Source: Trileptium ribeirensis
Lineage: Eukaryota > Nematoda > Enoplea > Enoplida > Thoracostomopsidae
Reading direction: 5' to 3'
Length of the DNA stretch: 64,000 nt
Assembly (NCBI GenBank): GCA_030248225.1
Contig: JASANE010028255.1
Span: 1 to 64,000 of the forward strand
The notes beneath the pieces are model-generated. The model was not told the origin of the DNA. It saw only the letters and a list, made by a program, of their open reading frames with translations, and made no database searches. Positions 33,610 through 46,299 of this stretch are shown in pieces. The stretch's first letter is position 1, and each line of letters starts with the position of its first letter. A program made the position numbers and the translations under genes.

Positions 33610-34218
33610 ATGCCTCTTCGTTCTACTCGCCTTAATTCGGGCACTAATCAAAACCCGATATGCGCAAATGAATTGCGCCAGAAGGATATTCGGCTGGACA
33701 ATAACGACACTGCTAATCAATGCGAGCTATGTGACAGATTTTTTAACGTGGCAACATGCATTTCACTGTCCGCAGCGGCCCTACATGGAGTCACCGTTAA
33801 CGGTATGCATTGGTTTTGTAGTTCATGTGATGGTGCCGCATCCAAATTATACAAGGGCTTATTGTTAGTGCGTCGGGATGTTGATCAGCTTACTACTAAA
33901 GTTGATCAACTTGAAGATAAAAATTCTGAATTACAATCTAAGTACCAAGCTTTGGAAGAAAAACTATCTTCTATTGCTGTCACTCGTACAGATGTTGCAA
34001 CTCCACCAGGTCCGGACGTCACCAACATTGTTAATGAAACACTGAACCGGTCGGTCTCACAGCTTCAAAATATTGAATTACGTAAGAAAAATCTGATTAT
34101 CTTCGGTGTTGTTGAGTCATCAGAGGACGATAATATTTCGACTGAACACCAAGTGAAGCATATTCTGGACGAAATAAACGGTGCAGTTGCCCCAAAAGCC
34201 TGTTTTCATTTCGGCTAA
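33610..34218 (+). pseudogene. LINE ORF1 protein, N-terminal half
   Basis: A 202-codon frame. The N-terminus has a Cys-rich finger (CELCDRFFNV...W-FCSSCD), then a coiled coil (about 85-125: DQLTTKVDQLEDKNSELQSK), then the start of an RNA-binding region (LRKKNLIIFGV). Finger plus coiled coil plus RRM-like domain is the usual CR1/L2 ORF1 layout (family knowledge). The frame breaks at 34216; continuation in shifted frames reads RVVFNTIENRNAVF and IYIKDDLTPNQSV up to 34564. Confidence 0.8.
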
Positions 34219-34889
34219 AAGAGCAGTGATGATACCTAATTAGAAATGCCGTCCAATTAGAGTTGTCTTCAACACTATTGAGAATAGAAACGCCGTATTC
34301 AATGTATCTAGTAAACTACATAACAAAGATGGGTGTTCTAACATCTATATTAAGGATGACTTAACTCCTAACCAATCAGTAATGCATAAACAACTGGTCG
34401 CCAAAATCATGTCATTGAAAGCTGCAGACAAAGTAGTTAAAAATCGTGGCAACAAAATTGTTGAGCGAGTGCATAATAAATGGATCCAAACTAATCAAAC
34501 AAAAGATAACGTAGGTTCTGCTGCTTCTTCACCTCAATCTGATGCGAAAACTGAAAGGTCTGCATAGCAATCAATTGATAAAACAGCTAACTATTCTATC
34601 CCAAGCTCACCTAATTTGTCAAATCATTATACGGATTTAAACATCTGTTACTCTTTCTCACATAATTTTAATAATACCAACTATTCATCGGTTATTGACT
34701 CTTTGTCTGTACCTACATTTTGTTATAATTTATTGAACGCTGCTTTCAATAGTTTAAATAATAATATAAATTCGGATTCTATTGCTGATTAACGGACTGT
34801 TTATAACATCTTTTTGGTGTTTACGAAGCGTGTGTTTACTTAAATAATCCAAGTCATGCTAATAATTTTTCAAACATTTGTTCGTATTT

Positions 34890-35340
34890 TAATTGTGCTC
34901 TTTTGAATGCTAGATCGCTTGTTAACAAGCGTGATAACTTTTTCTATTGGGATCACCAGCGCAGACGCACCACTTGATATAATTTGTGTCACTGAGACTT
35001 GGAGGCGGGACTTGATACCCGAGTGCGAACTGACACCCCCTGGATATGTGTTGTTTTGTGCTGACCGCAAACATAGTCGCGGTGGTGGGGTTTTAATACT
35101 AGTGCGCGAATGTCTAAAACCTACTCCCATCTTTATTGAATCGTTTGGTTACTCAGAATTTGTTGCTGCGTCTATTCCATCTCTGGGCCAGGAAGTAATC
35201 TTTTGCTGTTGTTATCGTCCACCTAATATCAACTTGGAATCTAACTCACGTTTAATTACTAGTTTACAACGATATTCCAGCAGAAAGTTTTCCTAGTCGG
35301 GGACTTTAACTACAAGGATATTGACTGGTTAAACTACACT
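34890..35340 (+). pseudogene. LINE AP-type endonuclease, frameshifted
   Basis: LLNARSLVNKRDNF (near 34902), DIICVTETW (34975-35000; the Glu of TETW is catalytic), RGGGVLI, CCCYRPPN, and after a frameshift FLVGDFNYKDIDW (near 35290-35325; the Asp and Asn of GDFN are catalytic). The later SDH motif was not found. Three frames are needed, so it is inactive. Confidence 0.85.
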
Positions 35341-36045
35341 TGGCCTACAATTATGATGAATTTATAGCCGCCTGTGAAGATAGCCATTTATTCCAACACG
35401 TTTTAATTCCGACTCGCCTGAATAATACACTCGACTCAAATTTTTCAAATCACTAAACGATCAAACTAAATTTTAAGGGTGCCAAGTGGGCGGATTTCAA
35501 ACAATACTTATGCAACAATATTCACTATTTCCACTCCGATAACCCCGACGCTGCGTACACTCAATTAAATTCACGCTGCACAACGGTAGTCCACAATTCA
35601 TCTCTAAGTATAAACAAAGTTTTAAATCTAAAACAAATGGTCAAACTTACGTCATGCACGAGCAGTCGCACATAAAGAAACTTGCCATCGCCGCTACCGT
35701 CGAACACGCCTCACAGTTGATTTGGTAACTTATGGCGCTGCTGCCCAAGTTGCCACGCTCGAGGCTAATGCTGCTGTCAAACAATTGGAACTCTTAATTG
35801 CGCAGAATATAAACTCAGATCCAAAATCATTCTGAAGCTATGTTAATAGTCGCATAAAAGACAGGCCCCGGCGTTGGACCACTTCGTCTCCTAGATGGAT
35901 CCATCTCTGCTTCTGAGTACGACTGTGCAGCTACTTTCAATAGCTATTTTGCTTCAGTTTTTGTAGTTGAAGATCTATCGAATCTTCCATCACTAGTACC
36001 GCTGACATTCGCTTACATAATGTTTGGTTTATTAACGAATTAGTT

Positions 36046-36804
36046 ATGGCAAAATTAAAGGCAATCAAAAAATTCGTTTCTCCGGGCTTCGACAAAATTC
36101 AGAATTTAATTCTTCATGAGTGCCGGAACCAAATTTGTGACAGCCTCGTGTCAATGTTCAATCATTCAATGCAAACAGGTGTGATCCCATCTGACAGGAA
36201 GATTGCTCGCATTACTCCTATATTTAAAAAAGGTAGTCGTTTCGCAGTTGAAAATTATCGCCCAGTTAGTCTTACATCAGGGTTGTGTAAACTCATGGAG
36301 TCCATAATAGCCGACGCTATAATGCAGCATCTGACATCAAATAAACTATTGAATGCGTCTCAGCATGGCTTTCTGCGCAGACGTTCCACGGTTTCACAAC
36401 TCTAACAATATCTGGAATGGATTGTGCAAGTAGTCAATAACGGTGATTATGTCGACTCTATTTACCTAGATTTAAGGAAGGCATTCGACCGTGTACCTCA
36501 CAGAAGGTTATTACTAAAGTTAAAAGCAATAGGCATTTCTGGTTGTCTGCTACGATGGTTAGAGAACTTTCTTATCGGTCGACGACAAGCTGTGATGGCA
36601 GGCGGACACTTATCGACCTGGTCCGAAGTATTAAGTGGGGTACCACAAGGAACTGTCCTTGGCCCAGTTATGTTCGTAATATATTTCAATGACATTGATG
36701 ATCATATTTCGGGTGCCCTAAACAAATTTGCCTACGACTCTAAATTGTTTCGTCGAATCCACTGCCATAGTTCCTTAACAGAACACGACATATGCGACAT
36801 GTAA
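36046..36804 (+). pseudogene. LINE reverse transcriptase with altered active site
   Basis: Two frames split by a stop at 36403-36405. First: SPGFDKIQN, ARITPIFKKGSR, NYRPVSLTSGLCKLMES, QHGFLRRRST. Second: IYLDLRKAFDRVPHRRLL (motif A), SGVPQGTVLGPVMFVIYFND (motif B region), NKFAYDSKLF (motif C). Motif C reads AYD where ADD is expected, so one catalytic Asp is lost. After a stop at 36802 the C-terminal region continues to about 37030 (WCMEFSVHKSACLHFG, RDLGLLIS). Confidence 0.88.
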
Positions 36805-37035
36805 CGAGATATCAATGCTTTCTCATCCTGGGCTAAACTATGGTGTATGGAGTTCAGTGTGCACAAATCAGCCTGCCTTCACTTTGGTAATCAAAACCCG
36901 TGTCACACCTATACATTAAATGGCGAGGAAATTCCAAATAAACAATTCGAAAGGGACCTAGGCCTTCTAATTTCAACTGATTTGAAATGATCACATCACT
37001 GTTCTGATATCGTCCGTCGATCCGAATACGTATTG

Positions 37036-37055
37036 TCATATATATATATATATAT
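37036..37055. repeat. (AT)n microsatellite at LINE/hAT junction
   Basis: AT run abutting hAT-like copy B; matched by a longer AT run after its right end at 38172. Confidence 0.9.
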
Positions 37056-38171
37056 CCATTTAAACCGGATCCGGAACCGGAACCTGGTCTTCGAAATTTA
37101 TATATAGTAAAACAGATGATGGAAGAAATGAAGGTATAGTGGATTTAAAATGCATTAAAAATAACTTTTGCATTAAACTTGATGTATTGCGACGGTATTA
37201 TTGCCTTTATGAAACTTTAAAGAGACTGAGGAAGCTAATAATGTTTATTTTTCGATCAAATATATCGGTTTTTGGACATTCAGAGCAAAAATGTCTTCCA
37301 CTATACACCATTGCATGTACTGCGTCAAATCGAATATGCTTACAAAGCTTGGAGCGTAGAATACACACTTTCGCTCTGTCCCCAGTCGCCTCCCTTTACT
37401 ACACATACGTTTGTTGTATGTTCTTCTGTTGGAAACTTAAAATTATTGGTTGATATGATTCCAAGAGAAAATAATAGATAGAAGGTAATTTTCTGATCAG
37501 TGGTCAGAGACACTGTTTAGGCTAGCGTTGAACAAACAGTGCCCGTCAGTTAGATCATAATGATGATAACTTTCTAATCAGAATGCTATAAATGAGACAC
37601 ACTGTGATGCTGCTCGCACAGTTTCAATAAATACAGTTCATTGCCAAGAAAGCAGTTTCTAGCTGCGTTGCAGATAACGTTATTTTACTTCAAGTTAAAC
37701 TGATTTACCAAGTTTACAAGCGCACTGGCGGGTGCCTGACGCAATTTATGTTAGCCAAGCATACCCTAAGTACTTCTGCGTAAGCCATACTCTGTTACCG
37801 AGTTGGACCGGTTTAATTCAAACGTATCCAACAGACTTCTGGATGTGTAAAATAGCTGCTACAAGCATTGACCTGGCTTTGATTTAACAAACTCCTGCAG
37901 GTTATTATGAAAAATTCCTGCTCAAATTATGTGCCCTACTTACGTTTTACACGGCAAATTGGTTAGTTAATCTTTTCTTTTGCTTGGTCGTATTGGAGCT
38001 TGATCATTGTATAATATATATTACATATGTTTGGATTGCAGGATAAAGCAAAAAACGTGGAAAATTTCAAAAAAATTTTTTAAACCGGAATTCCGGTTCC
38101 GGTATGGTTTTTGCCCTTTGCCGGAACCGGAACACGATTTTCGCCGGAACCGGAATTCCGGTTACTCCCTG
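37056..38171 (-). mobile_element. hAT-like non-autonomous DNA transposon, copy B
   Basis: Reverse orientation relative to copy A. The right end ...GGAATTCCGGTTACTCCCTG (38152-38171) is intact. The left end begins at CCATTTAAACCGG, so about 20 terminal bases are lost into the AT run. The insertion target was probably ATATATAT, consistent with AT runs on both sides. Confidence 0.85.
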
Positions 38172-38222
38172 ATATATATATATATCTATCTATCTATCTA
38201 TATATATATATACATATATATA
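38172..38222. repeat. (AT)n/(ATCT)n microsatellite
   Basis: AT dinucleotides interrupted by ATCTATCTATCT; directly abuts the hAT-like copy B terminus. Confidence 0.95.
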
Positions 38223-38562
38223 TGGTACTGATACTTCAGCGATTATCCATTCCTGAAATAATAATAACGATACCCGTGCTGAGCACAAAAACTGCCAGTA
38301 GTGCAGGCCAACATGTGACGAAAATCTCTATTCATAGCGAGGTTAATGGGCGCAAGGATTCGTGATTCGGGGCACGTATATATTCTCTATAAATAGGGTG
38401 ACAACAAGTCCATGCAATCAGTTCGTATATATTGGGGAACTCGGCTTAGTATTCAGTTGGTCGAACAGGTCATAAATTGATCCTAATTTCAGATACGTAT
38501 GTATTTCGGCACGGGGTTAGTGTCGTATTCCAAGACGGGGGACATCTGTGACTAAATTCAAA

Positions 38563-38906
38563 ATGTTGACCATTACACTTTGGTCAGGATTATTGGGCTT
38601 TCTATTTAATGTTGGTCATTGCACTGCGGCCAAGATTATTGGGCGTTCTATGAAATGTTGTCCATTAGACTGTGGTCAAGATTATTGGGGCATTCTATGA
38701 AATGTTGGCCATTACACTGTGGCCAAGATTATTGGGGCGTTCTATGAAATGTTGGCAATTAGACTGTGGCCAGGATTAATCTATCACGTAACGATATTCG
38801 TAAATGTTGGCCATTAGGGTGTGGGCAGGATTAATCTATCACGTAGCGATATTCGTAAATGTTGGCCATTAGGGTATGGCCAGGATTAATTTATCACGTA
38901 ACGATA
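38563..38906 (+). repeat. Two-variant minisatellite, 46-47 bp then 55 bp units
   Basis: Seven units each starting ATGTTGGCCATTA-like. The first four are 46-47 bases and end ATTGGGGCGTTCTATGAA-like; the last three are ~55 bases and end ATCACGTAACGATATTCGTA-like. The first half of the unit is common to all, so the array changed its second half midway. Confidence 0.9.
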
Positions 38907-41900
38907 CAGAATGGATCTGTTACATCTCTTAAATTTCTAAGGGAAAATAATTTTAGTCTTTACTTGGGGTGGGAAGGTTAAGTATGAGTTCTAAAGCAGG
39001 TTTTGTCGGGGATTTTGCGTTAGTTTCGAGTGTTTTAGATAGTTATATGCGGATTCGCAGTTACTTGTCGTACTGCGGTTTTCGTTGACCTCAACGGGGT
39101 ACTCACGCAGATGGTTTATTTAATTACTCGGTTATCACTGGAGCCATGAGCCCTTCAAAATGCTAGGACCCTGCGTACCTGTGGGAAAACAAGGCCCCAG
39201 GTGCCAGCCATCACAAAGTACCAATGTCAAAAATATCATACAGTTACATTAATAAAATAGACTAAATTAATAATATTAATAACAAGTGCAAATATGGTAC
39301 AACCGGAAAATTGGATTGCTCGGGGCTTTATATATATATATTAATACTTTCGACCAGCCATGGGTTTCATTCGTGGCCGCTGGCTATGTCAAAATTGTGG
39401 TTCAACATAAATATTAATTTTACTATATATTGTTCGAATTTTTTGTATGTTCTTTGGTCCACTTTATTGTGGTTTATTTAGGGTTTTTTGATAAGTTCTG
39501 AGACTTACGACAAAATGTCGTGCGTTTTCGATGGTCTTTAAGACCTTCTCTTAATTTTTAGGTGGTATTTTGCCGTTTTACCTGGGGTTGTGCATACTTT
39601 CTCTTTGGGGTATGTCTTATTGCGTGTTAAACAAGATCGAGAGAGGTCGATCGTTCAAAAAGCATTGCCTGCCAGGCAACGGATGGTCATGTGAAGTCAT
39701 TACATTAGTAAACAGTTATCACAAACAGTAATATTACGACGAGTAATCCTGGAAAGTGGCTAAAACTTAGTTTATTATGTTTACCACGGTGGATGATAAG
39801 CTTTTGTAAGCCTACTCTGAGTATCCATAGACTAAAGTATCAAAATTTTGGAATTTTCGGAACTTTTATAACAATTTGTTTCCCCTTTTTGGTGTCGTGT
39901 TGTGGTCTGTTTGTGCTAATAGAAACCGATATTGGGGTTCCCTTGGTATATATATGGTATGTGCTCGCCTTGCGCTGGTAGGGTACCTTCTAGCGATGAC
40001 GGGGCTTTTTTATTTTTGAGGATCGTAGACCCCCTTTTTCCGCTGGGTTTTCCGTTAAATTTCCATTGAGGTCTTAAGACACTTCGAGGCCGCCTTCTTG
40101 GGTTAAACATGGTTCCCGTGAGGGAACCCGTACAAAAATCACGGATCATTTGGTCATCCACGGCGATGCGAAGCTTCAATTCGACGTAAATGGTCATTTA
40201 AGCAGTTTGAGGTCGTACAAACTTAAAGTATCGAATTTACTATAGTTACTGATAAGGCGATTTTACTTATAAAGCTGCTCTTACAAGCAGTATTTAAGCA
40301 GAAGCATTGCCGAAAATTAGAGAAAAAATTGGTTAAAAGTCGTTTGCGAGGTGCTGGGGCAAAGGGGGTTTTTGCGGCTTGGTACTTTCGGGACCCATTT
40401 TTCCAAATGTCTTTCTTACGTCTTCTCGAGAATCGTTGAAGCGTTTCATTAAATCTTTAGCTTAAGCTTGAGAGGTAAATACAAAACTTGAGTTAATTTT
40501 ATGTGCTCGGACATCGCAAATTCCTTGCAAATTTAGATCTTTGCGCCTTGTTTTGGGTATCTAACCAACTTTATACCGAATGGACATAAATACATATATA
40601 CGAGTGCGATCATAATCACGGTACGATAAATAAATAGATATACATACAAAACCCAATGATATACAATCATATGATACATTCGTTAACAGTTCCTAATAGT
40701 TCGTCTCTCTTTAGGTTCCAGTTTTATAACCTTATCTTCAGTCTAGATTCTTACGGATTTAACATTTCCACTTTATATATTTACTTTCCTACCCCACTAT
40801 TCAAATCATCAGAGAGAGATTCCTACTACGTGTTGGTTCTCCTTAAGCACTTACGTTCTCGTTAGAACAGTTTTAGGCTTATATTAACTGAGTTTCCATC
40901 TAGGAAGACAGTCTATTTGACTCAGGCAACACATAGGGGTGTTCGACATAAGATTCGGCAGGAGTTTCCTGAAATTCGGTTGACCAAGCGGCCATGTTCG
41001 GTTCGATGTTAAAATATGGTGGAGAACAACTACGGTAATCGCGGAATTTACTACTCAAAAGGGATTCATACGTTATCCCCATCACTATAAAGCACGGCAA
41101 GGGAAATCTTTTACGGTTGGTTTCGCAAAGCGGATGAATATGCTTAACTGTTCGCAGAGAAACCATCAGGGGTCGATAATTAGGGAGAAGAGTCTCCGGC
41201 TCATCTATCACGGTCATCTTTAGGTCACTATGTTCTTATGCGAAAGGGGTTCAGCCGTCAGAATCGTATAAATTTACCGACAACATCAGTTCTTGGCAAA
41301 TCGCGGCAGTTAGTTCTCGAAAGTTCCCTCCTCTGAGTTACAGGTGTTGTGCACATTTTGCTTGTCTTACTTTACCGCGACAAATCAGGCACATCACATG
41401 TATGTTACAACTAGTAGTTTCCGTTCTGGGTGTCGTGGACGGTTCGGATCTGGTCGAACCGATGTTAACAGCGGTTGGTACATACCTGGGTTTGGGGAGT
41501 GATTGCGTTTGTGTGTACAACACTAATCACTGGTGTACGAATTCATAGGTACACGTCGTTGTGGAGCAGGGTCTTGCTAGCGCCTATGGATGTTTTGGGG
41601 TGGAACGTTTGGGATAGGGCCGTCTTCACCGAGTAAGCAAGTAGTTCTCTCCTAGTTCGACTTAGCTCGGGTTCTGATTCTTCTAACCTGCTTCCAATCA
41701 ACCTTGTTCGACGACTGAGCCAGCTGGAGGAGCCTCCTAAGAGGTGCCACAGGATCGGGGTAGCCCGATCCTACTAAAAAGTGTGCTTTACACACGTCTG
41801 TTTGAGTATTTGCCAGCAATTCACCGGACTATTATCACGCCTATCAATGCTGAGACAAGTACCACAGTGGCTAGCTATTTATTTCATAAGGGGTGGGCCT

Positions 41901-41974
41901 TAAACTCAGGGTTGACCGCACTATTACGTATTCTGAAGTTATCTGCTAGTTAGCGTTAGGTTAGCTATTAATTA

Positions 41975-42180
41975 TTTTCCCCTTGTGAGGTTTGTACGAA
42001 GCCTTCCGGACGGCTAGACCCATACGTTTATCTGAGTACCGTAACCTCGTCCTTAGATTTTCGCTAATAATTTCCTTAAGTTTTCTCCTTGTGAAGTTCG
42101 TACGTAGCCTTACGGACGGCTAGACCCATACGTTTATTTAAATACCTTATCCTAAGATCTTAGATTTACAGAAATACGTG
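41975..42180 (+). repeat. 106-bp tandem duplication
   Basis: Two copies of TTTTC(C/T)CCTTGTGA(G/A)GTT, GTACG(A/T)AGCCTT and CGGACGGCTAGACCCATACG offset by 106 bases; a third partial match (TTTCGGACGGCCAG) follows near 42203. Confidence 0.8.
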
Positions 42181-42960
42181 CCGTTATTTTAACATTCCCG
42201 CTTTCGGACGGCCAGCCAGGCCTGATCTATAACTAGTTGGTAGTTGGCAGCTACTATCTAGTGATATTATTTACTTGTTCGGGTTACCTGCGTCCCGAAC
42301 TCGCCCTAGCTATGCTTACGAATGTCCGTCCCAGCTATCTCCACGGGTTATTTCTTACTTAATGGGAATCGCTTGGAGCTCCAAAGGGACCCGTTATACC
42401 TTAAGGTTACGGCTCAATTTTAGATGGGAAAATATTATATTTATTATTGTAATAATGTCCCTATTTGTCAAGTAATTTTTTTCACTCGACGTTTATTTTT
42501 GGTAGTGCAAGACTGATTCGGTTAAATCCGCTAAGTGTTAAACTATTTCCTTCGTATCCCTGTATCTGTATCAGGTACTTACTCGCCAACGTTCCTGAAT
42601 ACCTAAGACTCGGAATCATTAAAAATTATAGCCATGAAGCAATTCGTAATAAATCCGGAAATACATAAAACCGTTTCAAATGATTCAAATATACACGGTG
42701 TATTAGCTAGGTAAGCCTACCAACACAACAAAATTAATAAAGAACAAATGTCGAATCGCTGTCAAGTCAAAAATACGTAATCGCACTGCGTTGAAGAGAA
42801 ACCCGGAAATTCTTGCGTTGCGGCTCGTTGTTTCCTTCAGCAAAAATCACCAATTCGACAAGCGCAGGCCTAGACTGACTTGGGACAAAAACTAGACAAG
42901 GTAACACATGTTGGCTACTAACGCAAGCGGATTCTAATTATGCAACTTAGCATTCCTTTT

Positions 42961-43030
42961 TAGAAAAAAAACGAAAACAAAAGAAACGCAAAAGCCCGAG
43001 ACAGAAAAGGAGGGAGGGATATAATAAGGG
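42961..43030 (+). other. Purine-rich tract
   Basis: Nearly uninterrupted A/G ending GAAAAGGAGGGAGGGAT. It resembles an LTR-retroelement polypurine tract, but no LTR start (TG...) follows directly, so the role is unproven. Confidence 0.4.
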
Positions 43031-43656
43031 ATTTGGTGAGTAATCCAGGGTTTTTAGGTGATTTTGGGGTTTGGGGCGGGATTGGACCGGAAACCCCCTA
43101 GGAGCCTGATAGACCCCTTAGAACTAGACCACGACCACCTTCTTAAATCTTTTCTGCACTAGCTAAGTAATGCAAATACCGTTCATTTTTTCTTTTAACA
43201 TAGTTCATCATTCCCTCTTTAATAGTGCCACATCAAATCTTCTCCATACTCGCCACTGTCCTATGATTTTGTGAACAATTTTCATTCAAACTTTCGTAGA
43301 CTCCTCTCTGGATACTTCAATTTTCATCAGGTTAGTATTAATAGTACACTATACGCGTTAACGGCTTGAGATCTATTATCCACGGGCCTTGGCGATGACA
43401 GCAGATTGTCTGGACGGGTAACTTTTAAAACATATAAAGCACTGCCACTTCACTTACCACCAACAACAATACTGATTTAGCACGCGAAAGTGTTCATGGA
43501 TAACTTTATAATACCGTATATGTTTACAAACCAGAGAACCGCGCTTTATTAATTTTGCAGCTTTATCATCGAGTGCGTTTCTCGAGATTGTTGAAGATCT
43601 CTGTTAGGCCTGGGTAGTCGAGCAAAAATTTGGCCTCTTTTCTGTATAGGCAAACC

Positions 43657-43722
43657 TTAGCACCAAATGTAGCAAATGTATAGGCACCAAATGTGGCAAA
43701 TGTATAGGCACCAAATGTAGCT
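43657..43722 (+). repeat. 24-bp tandem repeat, three units
   Basis: TAGGCACCAAATGTGGCAAA plus TGTA, repeated almost exactly. The AGGCACCAAATGTGG core resembles a retroelement primer-binding site complementary to tRNA-Lys, with mismatches. Confidence 0.85.
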
Positions 43723-45916
43723 CGAGTGAGCCTTGGATATATTTGTACCTTTAACTGACGCTTAATATTCCAAGCTTACTTATAATATAGTTTTACAACA
43801 AACCGAAAACCGTTTTATTAAAACAAACGTTAATTATAACAAAATAAAAATAAAAGGTGGCAGAGCCACTTACCCGACTGGCAGCAACCTTTAGGCGGCT
43901 GAGGCCTCAAGACTAGTGCTCAGCCTCTTAAATACCCAAATTTCTGACAATTTCGCGAAATCAAAAATATAAACAAAAATATAATTTTAGCTCAATTTTT
44001 GAAATGATGTGAGTTAGCTCTGAATTCTTAGAATCCACACCCTAAAATGAATCCAATTTCAAATCCCACTTCACACTCAAATTCACAAGGCAATACAAAT
44101 TCGCTCATACATAGGCAACAAGAAAGTCAAAAGTACAGAGCAATGTTGTACAAATTTTAATCATAACATAAAATCACTGCCCTGTACAGAAAAACCGTGA
44201 CAAAATTAACTGGATTTCGCAATCTCCAGAACCAACTTTTAAATTTTAAAAGGGGGGTTTGTGCTTAGACTCGCTAACTTAGATTCGTATTTATATGAAC
44301 GAACTTTAGTATTCGAAATCTTATGCACCGGGCGGTAATAAAGCTAAACATAGGACAGCTTGGGTCCATCCCGTTTCAACATACACTCCGTATAAATGTA
44401 TCCGCGTTATCATCACTTCACAATGTCGTGCGTCACAACTAGTTTCCCAGATTTCTGATATTTCCTAGAATTGCGACGTATGCCCACCTGGCAAAATTAA
44501 CTCTAGCTCAATTCGCATTCGTACTATCAGTCGGGTGCTTTATCGCTCACATAGTCTACAACAGTACTACACTAAAACTATAAATGATACTGGTCTGTTC
44601 CCTAGACACGTTTTATATATGGCTTAAGTTCCTACAGTTATCAACGAAAGCAAAATTAATAAAGATAGAGCCGCTCCTGTCCTGAAATCTTCATGACCTT
44701 GGACCCAAACAATATCGCAGATGCAGGACACGGTTCGGCAGCGAGCGTTGTATTCTTTCGTTACCCGTAATTATTCAATTTAGTATGAAGCCTCGCAACT
44801 TTCAAGTTTGCTCGAGACACTATCTATAGCATGAGTGATGCTATCGAGTTTCCGAGCTATTCGATCTAGCTTATGCAACGATAAAACACTGACTATTTCA
44901 ATTCTGGGGCATCGCCTTAATCCTACTTATAATTTGTTCCTAGGCTCGCTAACTTCTCTCAGTCACGAACACTTTGTGATATTTAATACCTAAATATGAG
45001 TTCGTAAAGTGGTCAACAAACAACATTTGCCAACGCCAAGACTTCTCCTTAGCGGTTAAGCTTAGTTCTGGTTACCATCGCAGCGTGCAGTACCTAACGG
45101 AGATAAATTTGAGATTCTGCAGAGAACAGACCTACGATTGAATTTATCTTTTAAAACGCCAAAAGACGGCCTCAACGCAAATGATTAAGAACCGTTTTTA
45201 TAACCGGGAATACTTCTCGGTAGTAAAATTTGAACCTACCTTCCTATAAGATCACTACCCTAAATTATCGTGGCATGATTTACCGAAATGTCACCCGATA
45301 TTAAGAATCCCGCTGGATGAAGAATTTTACGTGTTATCAGTAATATGTTACGTAAACACCGCTTCTCGGCCTTCTTCGTCGAATCAAATTTTTGTGAGAA
45401 AATTTCTCAACGAATTTTTCTTGGTATCCCAGTGCTAATTACTAACTAGTTGGCCTAGAGAAGCAGCATGTTGCGAAGAGCTTTACATAAGATTACTTTG
45501 TGACAGAGCAACTGCTTCTGTAACAGGGCCGTTCCAGCCTGTTACACGGGGCCGACCAACGTCGTCCTGAGTTAGGGAGACGCGGCATTGGCTTCCCGCT
45601 TTTGGTAAGTTCACCGTTTCCCTTCGCCTCGTTACCCAATGCTTTTAGATTATGATAAGGTGACCCAGTTCACCGCAAGCGTCGTATGTTCGTAGGTGAC
45701 TCTAAACTCTAGTAGAATAAACTGAAGTTGAAAGGACAGTGGATTGAAAAAAAGGGCGCTAGCATGAACTGAACAAAGGTAGAAACGATCATTAACGCAT
45801 TATTAAGAGGTCGTCGTATGTCCAGCGGGGAATCAAATTCAGGGGCACGAAAGGGGGAACTTCTGTTTATCCCACTTAGTAGGGTAATGTTGATTGGAGT
45901 TCACATTACCTGGTGA

Positions 45917-45953
45917 GTATATAGCGGGTATCCTGCGAGGTACCCACTATATA
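45917..45953. repeat. 13-bp hairpin TATATAGCGGGTA / TACCCACTATATA
   Basis: One mismatch over 13 bases around a 10-base loop. Could be a MITE core or an LTR-internal TATA-containing foldback; unresolved. Confidence 0.7.
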
Positions 45954-46299
45954 ACGTTGTGTAAATATCGCACTGGTATGTTCGACTGCGTAATTAATTG
46001 TTTGAATTAATAAAGCGTTAGAGTGTTAAGTCCATGCTTAGCGATACACTTAGTTAATGACAAATAAAAGATTTCCAAAGCAAGGATCAACCACACAGGT
46101 TCTAATAGTAATAATACACTAGGAAATTTTCAACTAAACCGGCTAAGAAGTCTCGCGAACTAGCTAGGTATCACTAAAGCGAGAATCCACAAACCGAATA
46201 GTTGGCTTAGTGTCGGCATCTGTAGGTAGGCTCTGGTTCCCTATTTCAGTCAAACTTTACATAGATCAGGGCCCTGGGATCCGTACCAAGGTGTCCCCT

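Larger units (their letters stand above)
33300..37035 (+). mobile_element. CR1-like LINE with ORF1, endonuclease and RT, decayed
   Basis: Near full length but inactivated. In order: a 5' untranslated part, ORF1 (33610-34564 with frame changes), AP-type endonuclease (34890-35340) and RT (36046-37030). The 3' end is missing: at 37036 an AT microsatellite and the hAT-like copy B replace it, and the RT does not resume after that element. Confidence 0.9.
38910..46299. other. 7.4-kb stretch without recognisable genes
   Basis: No host exon, RT, transposase or RNA gene was recognised. Minus-strand frames at 40900-41217 (105 codons) and 41338-41523 (61 codons; contains CLICRGKVRQAKCAQHL, vaguely zinc-knuckle-like) could be remnants of a retroelement gag, but this is weak. 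It holds the repeats listed separately and a purine-rich tract at 42961-43030. Confidence 0.5.
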
